A stretch of 64,000 nucleotides of DNA from Isochrysis galbana (Eukaryota > Haptophyta > Isochrysidales > Isochrysidaceae): contig CM030941.1 in assembly GCA_018136815.1 (NCBI GenBank), forward strand, positions 796,939 through 860,938. Reading direction: 5' to 3'. The notes beneath the pieces are model-generated. The model was not told the origin of the DNA and ran no database searches. It saw only the letters and a program-made list of their open reading frames with translations. Every line of letters starts with the position of its first letter. The stretch's first letter is position 1. Of this stretch, positions 54,345 through 64,000 are shown piece by piece. Made by a program: the position numbers and the translations under genes.

Positions 54345-55060
54345 CAGCTCAGGCCTGCAGATGGCAAATGCCGCGCGCGCTCAGCCGCTGGCTCTCCTGC
54401 ATCCACCCACCCTTTGCTCCCACTCTAATCCTCTCGCCCGCCCTCTCCCTCTTCCTCCCTCCCTCCCTCTCTCTCCATCTCTGCTGCGCAGGCGCTTTGG
54501 GAGAGAAGCGGTGGTGGGGTGGCTCTTCTGCTTGCGCGCCAGCGAAACTGTCGGGCAGGTGGGTGTCTGGTCTCCCTTCCCCTCCCCATCTTCCTCTCCC
54601 GCTTGCCTTGCCGCGCCCCTTGCCCCCCCCACCCCTTCTTCCCCCCTCTGCCTGCTGTGTGCGGCGGGCAGCGGCGCGCGCCTCGCCTCTTACGTCACGC
54701 GAGCTCGCGGCCGGGGGAGGGAGGGGGGGGGGGGGGGAGGAAGATACCGAAGAGGGGGCACTGGTGGTCCTGCCGCGCCGCAGGGGTCGCGCTCCGTCGA
54801 CAGTCATGGGCAGTTTTCTTTTTTCTTCAGGTTTGTTGTTCGACGTGAACCGTCCAAAAGAGTATCAGACGTAAACTTTATGAAATTGTGCGGTGAGTTT
54901 TATTGTAGTCACCGGGGTGTAAGACAGGGGCAATGTACGAATTGGTCGGGAAGTCGAAACAGGCATCATGTGGTGGTGGTGGTGGGTGGTGGGTGGTGGT
55001 AGGGCGGTCAAACAGGGCTTTTAACTTCTAAGGGTGAAAATTCACTAGGTCAAGATTGAG
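54345..55060. other. Spacer upstream of Sec61 gamma
   Basis: C/T- and G-rich sequence without a supported gene. Plus-strand frames here run through polypyrimidine. A gggcggtcaaacagggctttt block is at 55003. Confidence 0.45.
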
Positions 55061-55559
55061 GTTTTATCGCGAGATCTTAGGATATGCTACTGGAAATGGG
55101 TATATTAGGCAGAATCCAATGAGAAATATACACATTTTCGACGCCATTCAACACACAGACCCAAAAACCAAAAACGTTTTCGCGCTCGTGCGAAATCGAC
55201 GTCGACCACAAAAGTGCACCACAGGTCGCGCTGTGCGACGCGCGCCTGCGTTCCCCGGGCACGGTTACCCCCGGGCAGGCAGTACAAAACCCTGCGCGGG
55301 CGCACCGCGTCGCCTGCGCCCTCCACCTCGCCCCTGCTGGCATGTACTGCCAGCCCCTCGCGCGCATGCTAGTGCGCGGCAGGCCGCGAGGCGTCAAAAT
55401 GACGGTGCTGCGCATGATGGGCTGCCCCATCACGCGCGGCACCGCCTCAGCATGGTGGGAGGGGGTGCCTGCTGGCCTCCTGGCCGCGCAGACCCTCGCC
55501 AGAGCGGCCACAGGCCGCTTGCGAGGCCACTGGCGAGGCCAGCGACCATCGCTGCGGCG

Positions 55560-55990
55560 GTGTCGCATCCGCGATCGACTTCCGACCTAATTTATGCGTC
55601 TTCGTGCTCAATCGTTCTTGTTCGCCGCGGAGTTTTACTCGTAACTTGTAGAACTCTTCACTCGTAATTCGCCCTTCGCTCCTTGCCGTCGCGCCCCTTT
55701 GTGGCCTGTCTCGCTCCTGTTTCGCTCCTTTGCACCATGGGCCTTGCTCTGTCTTTGGTCCCTCCTTGCTATCCACGAGCGGGTCAACCCGCGGTCAGTA
55801 CCGGACGAGCTATACACTCCGTTGAAATGGGGACGAGCATACGATGGCCCTGCCGAGACGGCGTACCCGATTCCGCAAGAATACACGCTTAAAGACGCTC
55901 GTAATCGCAAAACGCTAGAAGACATCAATGTTAAGGCGCTCACTATGTCGCATTCATCCCAGATGATGCGATTTCCAGGCTCTTGATTCC
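55560..55990 (+). repeat. Family H repeat with possible element-coded fragment
   Basis: 55560-55720 matches 13985-14120 inverted, and 55725-55770 resembles bases 1-50. The frame downstream (YTPLKWGRAYDGPAETAYPI then PQEYTLKDARNRKTLEDINV) has natural composition and may be coding sequence of an element, but I cannot name it. Confidence 0.55.
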
Positions 55991-56324
55991 AGGTCCTTCG
56001 CCGTGCGGCCACACGGTGAAGCTCAGGCATACCTAGGTTGGTAGGGTTCGTCCCTAGCAATCTAGAATTCGAGTTCTCGTTTCATTCCTTCTAGCCTGTT
56101 TGTCAGGTCTAGATTCCAGGTTTCCTCCTTTCGGGCAATCTTGACCCAAAGGAGCCAGGTCGCCTGTCACTCGCTGCGCGCTTGTCTCAGGCTCTCGAGT
56201 TACCTTGTGAAGGCTTGTTTAGCTTCTTGCAAGGCTTGTTGTTTCTTGTTGGGTTCCGGTTCTTTCTTGGGACCTGCTCACTTTTGTTGTCGTCCAGGCC
56301 TGTTCTTCATAGGTTCTAACAAAG

Positions 56325-56531
56325 GACGAACCACAGTCTCCCGCCCCCTTCTCTCCAACTCCTGGCCGAAAGCAGCGCGCGCGGCCTCCCCAGAACCAGC
56401 TTCTCCGCTAATGAGGGAACTGGGAAAGGGGAAGGGGGTTGTTAGGGGTAAAGGTCGGGTAGTAGGGAGGTACACTAGCACTCTGTCTCACGTCGCACAC
56501 GTAGCGGGGAATTTTAAGAAGATTTTTTTTT
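56325..56531 (+). mobile_element. LINE-like 3' UTR, solo copy
   Basis: From ccacagtctcccgccccctt through gaagggggttgttaggggt to gggaattttaagaaga and a T run. Direct copy of 57826-58031. The C-terminal coding part is absent here, as expected of a strongly 5'-truncated insertion. Confidence 0.8.
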
Positions 56532-56729
56532 TACAACGGAGACACGCTCCGGCCGTCGCTGCGGAGTCTCTCTCTCTCTCTCGCTCTCTCTCTCCGTCTC
56601 TCGCGACGTGTTTGAGTTATCGGTGATTTGGGGTCGCGGTTGCTTGATAATTTGCTTGGTTTGGGTGAATGATTCCGGTGTGTTCGTGAGTCGGTGTAAC
56701 CTGTTGTTCTCAGCTTCGTTGTCCGTCGT

Positions 56730-57728
56730 TGTTCGCTGCGTCGCTGCACTCAAGCAGCTTAGGCTCCCTCCCTGAGGGAAGAGTTCTTTGTAGGTCTAAC
56801 AATCTCTTACAACCCATCACACTAGGGCCGCTAGGAGCGCCTCGCCGCCCCACAGCCCTTCGTTCGCCGTTCGTTCCCCGTCCAGACACCCAAATGGGGT
56901 TGCCCGACCCAGTCCAGAATTTCATTCACCCGACTCCCGGTGGGGAGGAGGGCCAAAGCGCCGCGCTAGCCGCCGGTGCTGCTCGCGACGGAGTGGCTCA
57001 GAGCCCTCCGGCTCCGCTCGACTCGACACACTAAGGCGTTCCTCGCGATGAGGAAAACAAAGAAGCAGAAATCCACATTAAGATGGGAAAAGAGACTACC
57101 GGCCCTCGCAGGAAAATGGAAGCAAATATCGCAGCTGTACAAATACAACTTTCTGACTCCGAGGGACTCGTACATGCACTTCAAACACATCCTGTATAGG
57201 AGAATAGCCACGGCGAACAGATTCGCGGACGACCCGACATGCCGCTTCTGTGGTATTGCCCCCGAAAGCTCCACGCACTTAGCCGTATGCATCGCGACGG
57301 AGCCCGTCTTCGAATTCATAGAGGGTCTTATAGGGATTAATCTTAGGCCGGGCTCAGAAGTAGCCCAGCGTCTTTTTTGCTACCAAGTGGACAGGCCTCA
57401 CCCCTCCTCGGGATACTTAGGTATCCTGGCGTGGAGGTACATCCTTACGGACTTCTACAACATACAATATGGCAACGCGGATGGTAGGTCCGCAAGATCG
57501 ATCCTTAGGGCAATTCTCACTAGATACCACCTATTAGCAACGGCGAAAACCGGTTTCTTCCAAAGACTTAAGGGGCAACGGGAGAAGATGGGGCTACACG
57601 CCCCGAGTAATAAGCATCTAAAGAAGATGATAAGCCCCCTTTACACGGTGGATAAAGATTTCAACCTTGTAGCATCGGAGGACCTCTCGCAGGCGGCGAG
57701 AGAATTGGATATACGAAACATCACTTAG
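56730..57728 (+). pseudogene. LINE-like ORF2 C-terminus with zf-RVT motif
   Basis: From about 57036 an open frame of 230 codons ends at 57728. It encodes a basic helix-rich segment (TKKQKSTLRWEKRLPAL), RRIATANRFADDPTCRFC, GIAPESSTHLAVC (a Cys-Cys-His-Cys zinc motif typical of the region after RT in LINEs) and a C-terminus ending ARELDIRNIT. No RT catalytic motif is present, so the copy is truncated. The 3' UTR follows at 57826-58031. Upstream, 56730-57030 is GC-rich, possibly part of the element but unrecognised. Confidence 0.72.
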
Positions 57729-57825
57729 GATGGATAACATACTTACTAGCAATAAACCTGGCGGAGACCAAAGCGGGATCATACGGACTCCAAGGAGGGT
57801 AATCCGATAAAAGTAAGAACACAAG

Positions 57826-58031
57826 AGAAGCCACAGTCTCCCGCCCCCTTCTCTCCGACTCCCGGCCGAAGCAGCGCGCACGGCCTCCCTGGAACCGGCT
57901 TCTCCGCTAAAGAGGGAACTGGGGAAGGGGAAGGGGGTTGATAGGGGTTAGGGTTGGGTAGTAGGGAGGTTCAATAGCACGCTGCCTCACGCCGCGCATG
58001 TAGCGGGAATTTTTAAGAAGATTTTTTTTGT
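57826..58031 (+). mobile_element. LINE-like 3' UTR with oligo-T end
   Basis: Follows the stop of the zf-RVT frame by about 100 bases and matches 56325-56531 base for base over most of its length. It ends taagaagatttttttt. The family E repeat begins directly at the T run (58029). Confidence 0.85.
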
Positions 58032-58392
58032 GATAATTACGTACACGTTCAAGTCCATGAAATCATAGAAGTATTGTGTATTGTATTGCGGTGCGTACAG
58101 AACCAGGCTGTATCGACCGTGTTTGCTGGTGATGACCATGGCTTCATAATGCGCTGCGAGAGGCGCGCTTGAAGGCCATCGATAAAATTATACCGGAGGG
58201 GGCCCGTTGTATATTTCTGCGCGGCCGTCAGAGGCCTGAAATTGAGTATTTTTCGAAAATTTTGCCGGAGGACCCCGGATTTTTTGGGCTGATCTCTCAT
58301 ACCAGAACCTATAGGGAGCTTGACCGGGCTATCACCTCGCCGTTTTGACGCCAAACTCGGAGTGGAACTCGAGTGAAACACTCTCAAAACCC
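58029..58392 (+). repeat. Family E copy 2 followed by inverted family F
   Basis: 58029-58330 aligns with 816-1110. 58335-58392 is the inverse of 47785-47842. The sharp joins suggest successive insertions. Confidence 0.7.
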
Positions 58393-58489
58393 CCCGAAAA
58401 GGCCCTGTTTCTTTTCTTTCCCGTCGTCGAGGAGGCGAAGGTGGAGCGCTTGCACTGGTTTTGATTGTGAGTCTGTCTGGTCCCGTCTC

Positions 58490-59850
58490 CCTCCCTGAGG
58501 GAGAGAGAGAGAGAGGGCCGGGGGGGTCGCAGCAAAGGCGTCTCATCGCGCCGTCTCTCACGTAATGATGGATGGATTCTCCGTCTCTCACAGGATGGAT
58601 TCCTCTCGGAGTCCCCCCCCCCCCTCTCTCCTCTCTCTCTTGCGCGGGCTCTGGGGGGGGGGGGGCGGGGGGGGGCGGAGGGCGCGCGAGGTGCGTGGCG
58701 AGAGAGGAGAGGGAGGGAGGAGAGGGGAGGGGGGGGGGAGAGAGAGAAGAAAAGGGCCGCACAGAGAGGGGTGGGGGGGGGGGTGGAAGGAGCCCCGCGG
58801 CGCAGCCTCTCGTCAGTCGTAGGAGAGAGAGAGAGAGTGCGCTTGATGACGGGGGCGGGGGAGAGGAGAGGGAGAGAAGAGAGAGGGAGAGGGGAGCGCC
58901 GCCGGATCCCTTGGCGTCTCATGGGGTACACGGCGGGCCTCCTTTACGTAAACCGGCCACTACGGAGGGGAGGCGGATTCCCGGCGCGGGGGGGGGGGGA
59001 GCGAGTCGAATCTCTCTCTCTCTCTCTCGAGGTCTCGCCTCCCGCAGTACGGGTAGGGGAGTTATATATCTTCTGGCACCCCTCTGCCGAGAGATGGAAG
59101 GAAAGGGTGGGCTCGCGGTGAGGCTGTGCGCCGTTGATGATGAGCAGTGGCTCAGATGATGAAGGAGGCGGACGCCGGCGGACATCCGCGGAGTGGGAAA
59201 GAAACCGCGTGATACTATGGTTTGAGGGGAGGGGGGTGGGGGGGTGGGTGGAGAGGAGAGGGTGGGGATGGATGTGCCCCAAATCATCTCGCGCTCGCAG
59301 ACACACGAGAGAGACAGGAGAGAGAGGGAGAGAAGGAGAGAGAGGGGGGGGGGGAGAGGGAGAGGGGGAAGAGAGATAGAGAGAGAAGGGGGGGGAGAGA
59401 GAGAGAGAGAGGGGGGGGGGGGAGAGAGAGAGTTCCCCCCCTCCGCCGCCCGTCCACCCACTCCGCGCCGCTGGACCTCCCAGGAAGCGAAGATCTTGGC
59501 CTTCTGTGGATAAAAGAACGCACCGAGTCCCAAAGGTCCGCCCGGCGTGAGGGGGGGCACACACTACCGCTCCGCTCCAGAGGCTCTCTCTTCATCAGGT
59601 TCTGAGAGGGAACCCAAGAAGAATCCGCGGACGAGGTCTAGGAGAGAGGAAGAGAGAGAGGAGGGGAGATCTCTTGAGGAGAGAGAGGGGAGGGAGAGGG
59701 GGGGGGGAGAGAGAGAGACGGGGGAGGGAGGGAGAGAGGCTGACTGAGAGAGGGAGAGGCTCAGAGAGAGAAAGAGAGAGAAGAGAGAGAGAGAGAAGAG
59801 AGAGAAGACGGAGGAGGGGAGAGAGAGAGAGAGCGTGGCGTAGGAGAGCA
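58490..59850 (+). repeat. Purine-rich (GA/G) low-complexity region
   Basis: Long runs of gagagag and poly-G on the plus strand with interspersed unique segments (58900-59300 and 59450-59640). The many RERERE and SLSLSL frames are composition artefacts. It ends just upstream of the ORF at 59862. Confidence 0.8.
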
Positions 59851-59861
59851 CCCACCCGGAC

Positions 59862-60347
59862 ATGTCCCCCTCGCCCTCCTCTACCTCTCCTCCTCCATTC
59901 GAGCTTCCGCCAGAGCTGGCTCCTCTTGCCGCGCTGCCGCTCGGCCCTCGCGACCAGGCCCGTGCCAAGGCTGCCGGCCGCGCCCTCCTCGTCCCGCTCG
60001 AGGCCGCCCTTGCGGAGAGGGCGAGGCTTGAAGGCGGAGGGCAGACGGTCGGCCACGCCTCCTGGCTTCTCTTTACGAGCTGGGCGAGCCTCCAGCTGCA
60101 GATCGAGGAAGCGAAGACGAAGATGTCCTCTTTCGACCAGCAGCCCGATGGATCCGTCTCCTTCGGCCTCGCGCTCCTCGCCGCGCTAGGGCCGATGGCG
60201 CTCGAAGCCGCCTCTCGCAAACGCTCGAGGGAGAGTGGGGAGCACTGCCCGCACACGCCGCCGTGGAAGCGCGCTTCGCCGGCCGAGTTGGACGAGGTTC
60301 ACCTGAAGCAGATGGCCTTGTTCCGCGACATCCAGCCTGCCGCCTGA
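59862..60347 (+). CDS. Hypothetical protein, 161 residues
   Basis: Starts MSPSPSSTSPPPFELPPEL after a GA-rich leader, the arrangement seen at other gene starts here. Ala/Leu-rich helices, a possible amphipathic helix (SWASLQLQIEEAKTKM) and a basic ASRKRSRES stretch that could be a nuclear signal. No family recognised. A short further frame lies at 60543-60671 (MEEEEVLVKDSL). Confidence 0.4.
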   Translation: MSPSPSSTSPPPFELPPELAPLAALPLGPRDQARAKAAGRALLVPLEAALAERARLEGGGQTVGHASWLLFTSWASLQLQIEEAKTKMSSFDQQPDGSVSFGLALLAALGPMALEAASRKRSRESGEHCPHTPPWKRASPAELDEVHLKQMALFRDIQPAA

Positions 60348-61002
60348 ACGCCCGACGACCGACTGGCCCAGCACGACGACGTCGACAATAACCCCGACGC
60401 CGGCAGCCGGCTCGCAAATGGGAGACGCCTCGTCGTCGTCGCCGCCGCCGCCGCCCGCACTCACCCCTGTGTGTGTCTGGTGTTGTACATTGTCTACTTG
60501 CTTTGACGTCCCGCGCCTCGCCGGCGTGACTTAACGAGGAGCAATGGAAGAAGAAGAGGTTTTGGTGAAGGACTCTCTGGGGCCGGCCCAGCCGAGACGG
60601 ACGCCGAGGGAATACACACCACAACCGATGATCCCGAAGCGTCTTCTACCCGGACGACGATGTATATGTTAGCAATAGCCATTATTCGGTCCGACCGCGG
60701 CGGCTCGCGCGCCCCGTCTCCGCCAAAAGGCGCGCGCGCCGCCCGCGTGGAAATGGACGTAGCATGACGTGCCGTCTACTATTATCTGCCACTTGTGCAT
60801 CGGGGCCTGCGCGGCGCGCCCGGGCTGCGGCCCGGGCCGCCCTGCGTCCTTAGTGCAGATCCTCTGCCTATTTCGTTTTTTTTCTTCACCTTCTAGCTTG
60901 TGCGTGCCCTTGTGTAATGTGCTGGTAGGAGTTGTTAGTGTATGCGGGCGCAATGTGCAAGTGTCCCGTGCATCGGTGCCTTGCTCTTCTTCAAAACGAC
61001 AC

Positions 61003-61071
61003 TACTTATGATATTCTTACCGCACTCGCGAAAACTATTGTTATAGTTTTAGCGATGGAGTGCGCGCCGAC
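61003..61071 (+). repeat. Hairpin module copy 5
   Basis: The R1-like end gatattcttaccgcactcgcg is directly joined to a perfect 8-bp stem AAAACTAT-TGTT-ATAGTTTT (61031-61050). After 4 nt comes ATGGAGTGCGCGCCGAC (ATG 61055). The sequence after it is the antisense of an acidic pseudogene and not ORF1. Confidence 0.7.
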
Positions 61072-61810
61072 CGCTCCCGGCCTCCTCCTCAACTTGCTCT
61101 TTCGCCCCATCGGGCTCCTTGGCCACATCCCAAAAGTCAAACATGTCATCGTCTTCCTTGTCGTCAAGGATGGGCTCCAGCATAGCGTCCGCTTGAGCGT
61201 CGGACGCAAGGTCCTCCACCACATGCGAGGCCTCCGTGGAGTTCTCGGCGGTCGCGGGCTCCTCGAAGGTCTGCTCGGAGGCGGTCTCCGCGAACTCCTG
61301 CTCCTCGAGCTGAGTGGCCTCTTCCTCCAGCTGCGTGGTCATCTCCAAAACAGATTGGGCGGGTGCGTCGGGCGTCTTCTCTCCCTTCTCCTCCGTCTTA
61401 TCCTCCTAACCTTCCGCCTCCTTTTTTTCGTTTGCCTCGGTAGGAGCGGGCGCCTCGGCGGTATCGGCCTCCTCCTTCTTCTCCTCCTCGAGCTGCGTGG
61501 CCTCTTCCAGCTACGTGGCCTCCTCGAACCGAGTCAAGACTTCTCCGGCTGGTGCGTCGGACGCAGCCGTCTTCTCCTTCTCCATCTTCTCCGTCTTCTC
61601 CGTCTTCTCCTCCTCCTCCTCGGCTTCGTTGTCCTCGGTGAGAGCGAGCGCGTGGGCGGTCTCGACCTCCTCCTCCATCGACTCGGCTGGCTCCTCGACC
61701 TCCGCAACCGGCGCGATGGGAAGAAGAAGGCCTGGAGCGTCCGACGCACAGGTCTCGTTCTTCTCTTCTCCTCCCACAGACCCGGAGTCCTCGTCGGTGG
61801 TATCATTGGG
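61058..61810 (-). pseudogene. Acidic repeat protein, broken by stops
   Basis: On the minus strand a Glu-rich frame with repeated LEEEATQLEE units runs from about 61810 to the hairpin module. Two in-frame stops (near 61514 and 61409) break it. The end DKEDDDMFDFWDVAKEPDG has the look of a conserved C-terminal motif, but I cannot name it. The frame runs through the complement of ATGGAGTGCGCGCC and ends inside the module, so the natural C-terminus is probably lost. The intact Leu-rich plus-strand frame across it is an antisense artefact. Confidence 0.5.
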
Positions 61811-61983
61811 ATTTGGCCAAAGACAACTAATATAAGTAATAAGCAGATATCAGCATGCGCTCGCGCCGGGCTCCGCAGTGTGCAACGATCTGCCACAGCT
61901 GCAGGAATGTTGCACGCATAAAACATCTCCGCTATCGCGCCATCGCAAGCTTGCTTCGCCCCCGCATTGAAGTGCAACACACT

Positions 61984-62540
61984 TTACTGCCCCCCCCGTA
62001 TACCGTATATCCTCGCCCCCCGCCCCCCCGCCCCAGCACAAGAGAACTGGCTCAATGCAACCGGCGCCGCTGCCGCCTCATCCACCTCCCTCACAGCTAC
62101 CTTCTGCCGCTTCTTCTCGCCCTTCTTGCCCTCTTCGATGCGCACCTTGTCAACCAGCGCCAAGAACGCTGGGTCGCTAGCGGGGCACTGGGCAGATTGG
62201 CTGCGACCAAGCATGTGGTCGACAACCCTTGTCGCGCTGCCGCGCCGCCGCGCCGCTCCACGCCGCAGCCGATGCAGCGCCACGCAGGGTGATTTGGATC
62301 ATCCTCATTGAGGATGATCACACATGCCCACGCAGGATCGGTGCGCTTCGCCGCAAGCGAGCGCTTGCGCACGCCTTTTGCAACAAGGGTTGGCTCAGCC
62401 CAGTGGCGCGCGCAGGGAGCACACCAAACACTGCCTCCCTCCTCGCGCGTGCAGGCACCTCCTCCTCCTCCTCCTCCTCTTGCGCGGCGGCCCTCTGGAT
62501 CGAGCCTTGGCCTTGCGCTCCATTGAGCAACGCTGCCCAT
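61984..62540 (-). pseudogene. hAT-type BED zinc-finger fragment
   Basis: Minus strand: DPAWACVIILNEDDPNHPAW then CIGCGVERRGG, and after a frameshift RRGSATRVVDHMLGRSQSAQ and CPASDPAFLALVDKVRIEE. The W-x-C-x2-C ... H-x4-to-5-C layout is that of the BED finger at the N-terminus of hAT transposases. Upstream is a Glu-rich stretch. No catalytic core is found before 61850. With the C-terminal fragment at 32767-33090 it shows that hAT elements have been active here. Confidence 0.6.
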
Positions 62541-62559
62541 TGAAAGCGCTGCGAAGCTA

Positions 62560-62937
62560 GGGCTGGGGGCACCTCACGGACCAGCGCCCCATCGCAGGCG
62601 TCAGCCTATGCCTCGCCTTCGAGGCGATCGCGCGCGCGCGAGGCACGGCTGGGGTTGGGGTTGAAGCTGGACATGGTGTTGAGGAGGAGAGGAGGAGGGA
62701 GGGGGAGGGGGAGAGAGGGGCGCGCTCGGGCCACGCTCGCGAGAAGAGAGAGGGGGGTGCGGGGGGGGGGGGGAAGAGCCCCCCTCCTGTATCACCGTGT
62801 TTTGGACTGTGTTTGGCTGTGTTTGTACAAATGTAAAACACAGCCTGTTTTTACTGTGTTTGGAGACGCTCCTGCTGTGTTTCCCAGCTAGGGAGGGGAG
62901 CGTCCCCCTTCTAGCCCTGGCGGGTGGGGGTTTTATT
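62560..62937. other. GC-rich spacer, no gene seen
   Basis: G-rich tract at 62690-62775, then a T/G-rich stretch with repeated ctgtgttt. No supported gene. Confidence 0.45.
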
Positions 62938-63022
62938 TTCTCCCTCTTTTCTCCGGTCGAATCGCGCCCCCTCGTTGCTCCGTCGCCGTTCACTAGCGCC
63001 AACTAAAGCCCGCTGGTCATAG
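62938..63022 (-). repeat. Dispersed repeat family G, inverted copy
   Basis: Inverse of 26583-26665, with gctccgtcgccgttcactagcgccaactaaagcccgctgg as the shared core (not contiguous in the two copies by a few bases). It lies 125 bases upstream of the possible exon at 63150. Confidence 0.65.
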
Positions 63023-63149
63023 TACTTAACTCTCCCATTGAAAGTAAACAAGCTGCGGCTCGCTGCCGCTGGTGGCCCCGTCGGGGAGCTCTCCCCCCCC
63101 CTCTCTCTCTCTCCCTCTCTCTCTCTCTCTCTCGCACTTCATCTTTCAC

Positions 63150-63268
63150 ATGTGCACCCCCCGGTCACCCATGGAGTTCTTCACTATTCCTCCTTTCCAC
63201 CGTATGAGTTTCGAGATCCTCCTCGATGAAAAACTTGTTGGGCCTCCGCTCAAACCGCCCGAATACAC
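63150..63268 (+). CDS. Possible first exon of an unknown gene
   Basis: After a CT tract, ATG 63150 (or 63171) opens MEFFTIPPFHRMSFEILLDE and KLVGPPLKPPEY, with natural codon use, and ends at a strong donor (cacgtaagtt, GT at 63269). Later exons cannot be placed in the C/T-rich sequence to 64000; ttgcag at about 63519 is one acceptor candidate. No family recognised. Confidence 0.4.
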
Positions 63269-63299
63269 GTAAGTTCACCACAAGATATATGCATAAATC

Positions 63300-64000
63300 T
63301 GCACGTGATCTCACGCTTTCTGACTCCGTCTGAGCGGCCCAACTCTCCTCCTTCTCCCCCCGCGCCTCGCGCGCCGCCCCCCTCCCCGCGCCCCTCTCCC
63401 CCGCTTCCCCCCCCGCGCACCACCTGCTCCTCCATTCTCTCTTCTCTCTCCTTTCTTCTCTATTCTGTCCTTCTCCTTCTCCCCCGCTGCCACACTCGCT
63501 CTCTCTCGTCCCCCCCTTGCAGGTTCGCAGCCTCCCTCCCACCCCCTTCCCTGTCACGGTCCTGGTAGGGCGCATACGGCCACTCTCCCTTCTCCCAAAC
63601 CTCTCTTCCCCCCCCTTCCCCGCCACCTCGCTTCCCTCCTTTCCCCCGCAGTCCCTCTCCCTCCCTCCCCCCCCCTCTCTCTCCCTACCTCTCTCCGTCT
63701 CTCTCTTCGTCTCCTCAGCCGCCAGATCCCTCCCTCCCTTCTTCCCTCCCTCTCTCTCACTCGAAGCAAAGCCAGAAGCCGCCGTGCGGGTATGCCACTC
63801 ATATGCGCACCCGTTGAACCGCGCTCCCTCGCCGCTTCTCCCCACTCACTCACTCAGTTTCCTGTCGCCAACCCTCTGCGCTTTACCCTCTCTCTTCACA
63901 CTCCTACCCATCCTCCCCTCCTCCCTCCCCGCCCGCGGGTCTCCTCGCGTGCGCCAACCCGCCACCAAATCCTCGCGTTTCAAGCACATTCCTGCAAGTG
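63300..64000 (+). other. C/T-rich sequence at window end
   Basis: Mostly polypyrimidine with scattered unique segments. It could be intronic to the exon at 63150. Nothing else is supported. Confidence 0.5.

Noticed and set aside
61053-61921. Leu-rich 329-codon plus-strand ORF
   Set aside because: It is the antisense of a Glu-rich repeat protein (GAG/GAA read as CTC/TTC); composition shows the minus strand was coding.

Overview
This is nuclear DNA of a GC-rich protist, most likely a microalga. Genes carry short GT-AG introns, coding sequence is GC-rich, and one run of 100 Ns marks a scaffold gap. I cannot fix the lineage. The gene set (plant-type sterol C5-desaturase, Sec61 gamma, prefoldin 3, ISWI, CTF18) is general eukaryotic, and a haptophyte- or stramenopile-like alga is only a guess.

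Host genes recognised, left to right: sterol C5-desaturase (2292-3718, +); ARM/IQ/EF-hand protein (4746-8333, -); conserved coiled-coil protein (9731-10738, +); ISWI remodeller with an added HMG box (15751-19364, +); CTF18 clamp-loader subunit (23782-26385, -); prefoldin subunit 3 (29539-30577, +); NHL-repeat protein (34655-36055, -) beside a divergent FLASH-like coiled-coil protein (36692-37303, +); TMEM53-type hydrolase with ankyrin repeats set into it (43838-45052, +); DUF4743/Nudix hydrolase (46064-47663, -); GNAT acetyltransferase (49816-50493, +); Sec61 gamma (53953-54339, -). Smaller uncertain ORFs lie at 13455-13912, 21339-21818, 26854-27197, 48484-48912, 59862-60347 and 63150-63268.

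Between the genes is a dense graveyard of mobile DNA. It includes: (1) remnants of a LINE-like element (acidic ORF1, CCCH zinc knuckles, APE endonuclease, RT C-terminus with a zinc motif, and a 3' UTR ending in an oligo-T run); (2) an internally deleted Ty3/gypsy chromovirus (38244-42109) with a phage-type methyltransferase-like domain in front of its protease; (3) hAT remnants: a C-terminal dimerisation domain, a BED finger, a 465-bp MITE with perfect 8-bp duplications, and two possible 8-bp excision footprints; (4) a 760-bp element at 28088-28847 with a perfect 19-bp target duplication that ends exactly in a hairpin; (5) many shorter dispersed repeats, minisatellites, poly-C runs and very long CT/GA tracts.

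The most novel signal is a small module present at five places (4048, 11662, 23635-, 37808, 61031). Each is a perfect stem-loop whose stem sequence differs from copy to copy while pairing is kept, then 4-5 nt, then ATGGAGCGCGC or a near match. In three copies a GT splice-donor-like site follows 116-117 nt after that start codon. A sixth relative of the hairpin forms the exact terminus of the 28088-28847 insertion. I read this as the conserved end and leader exon of a mobile-element family not described to my knowledge.
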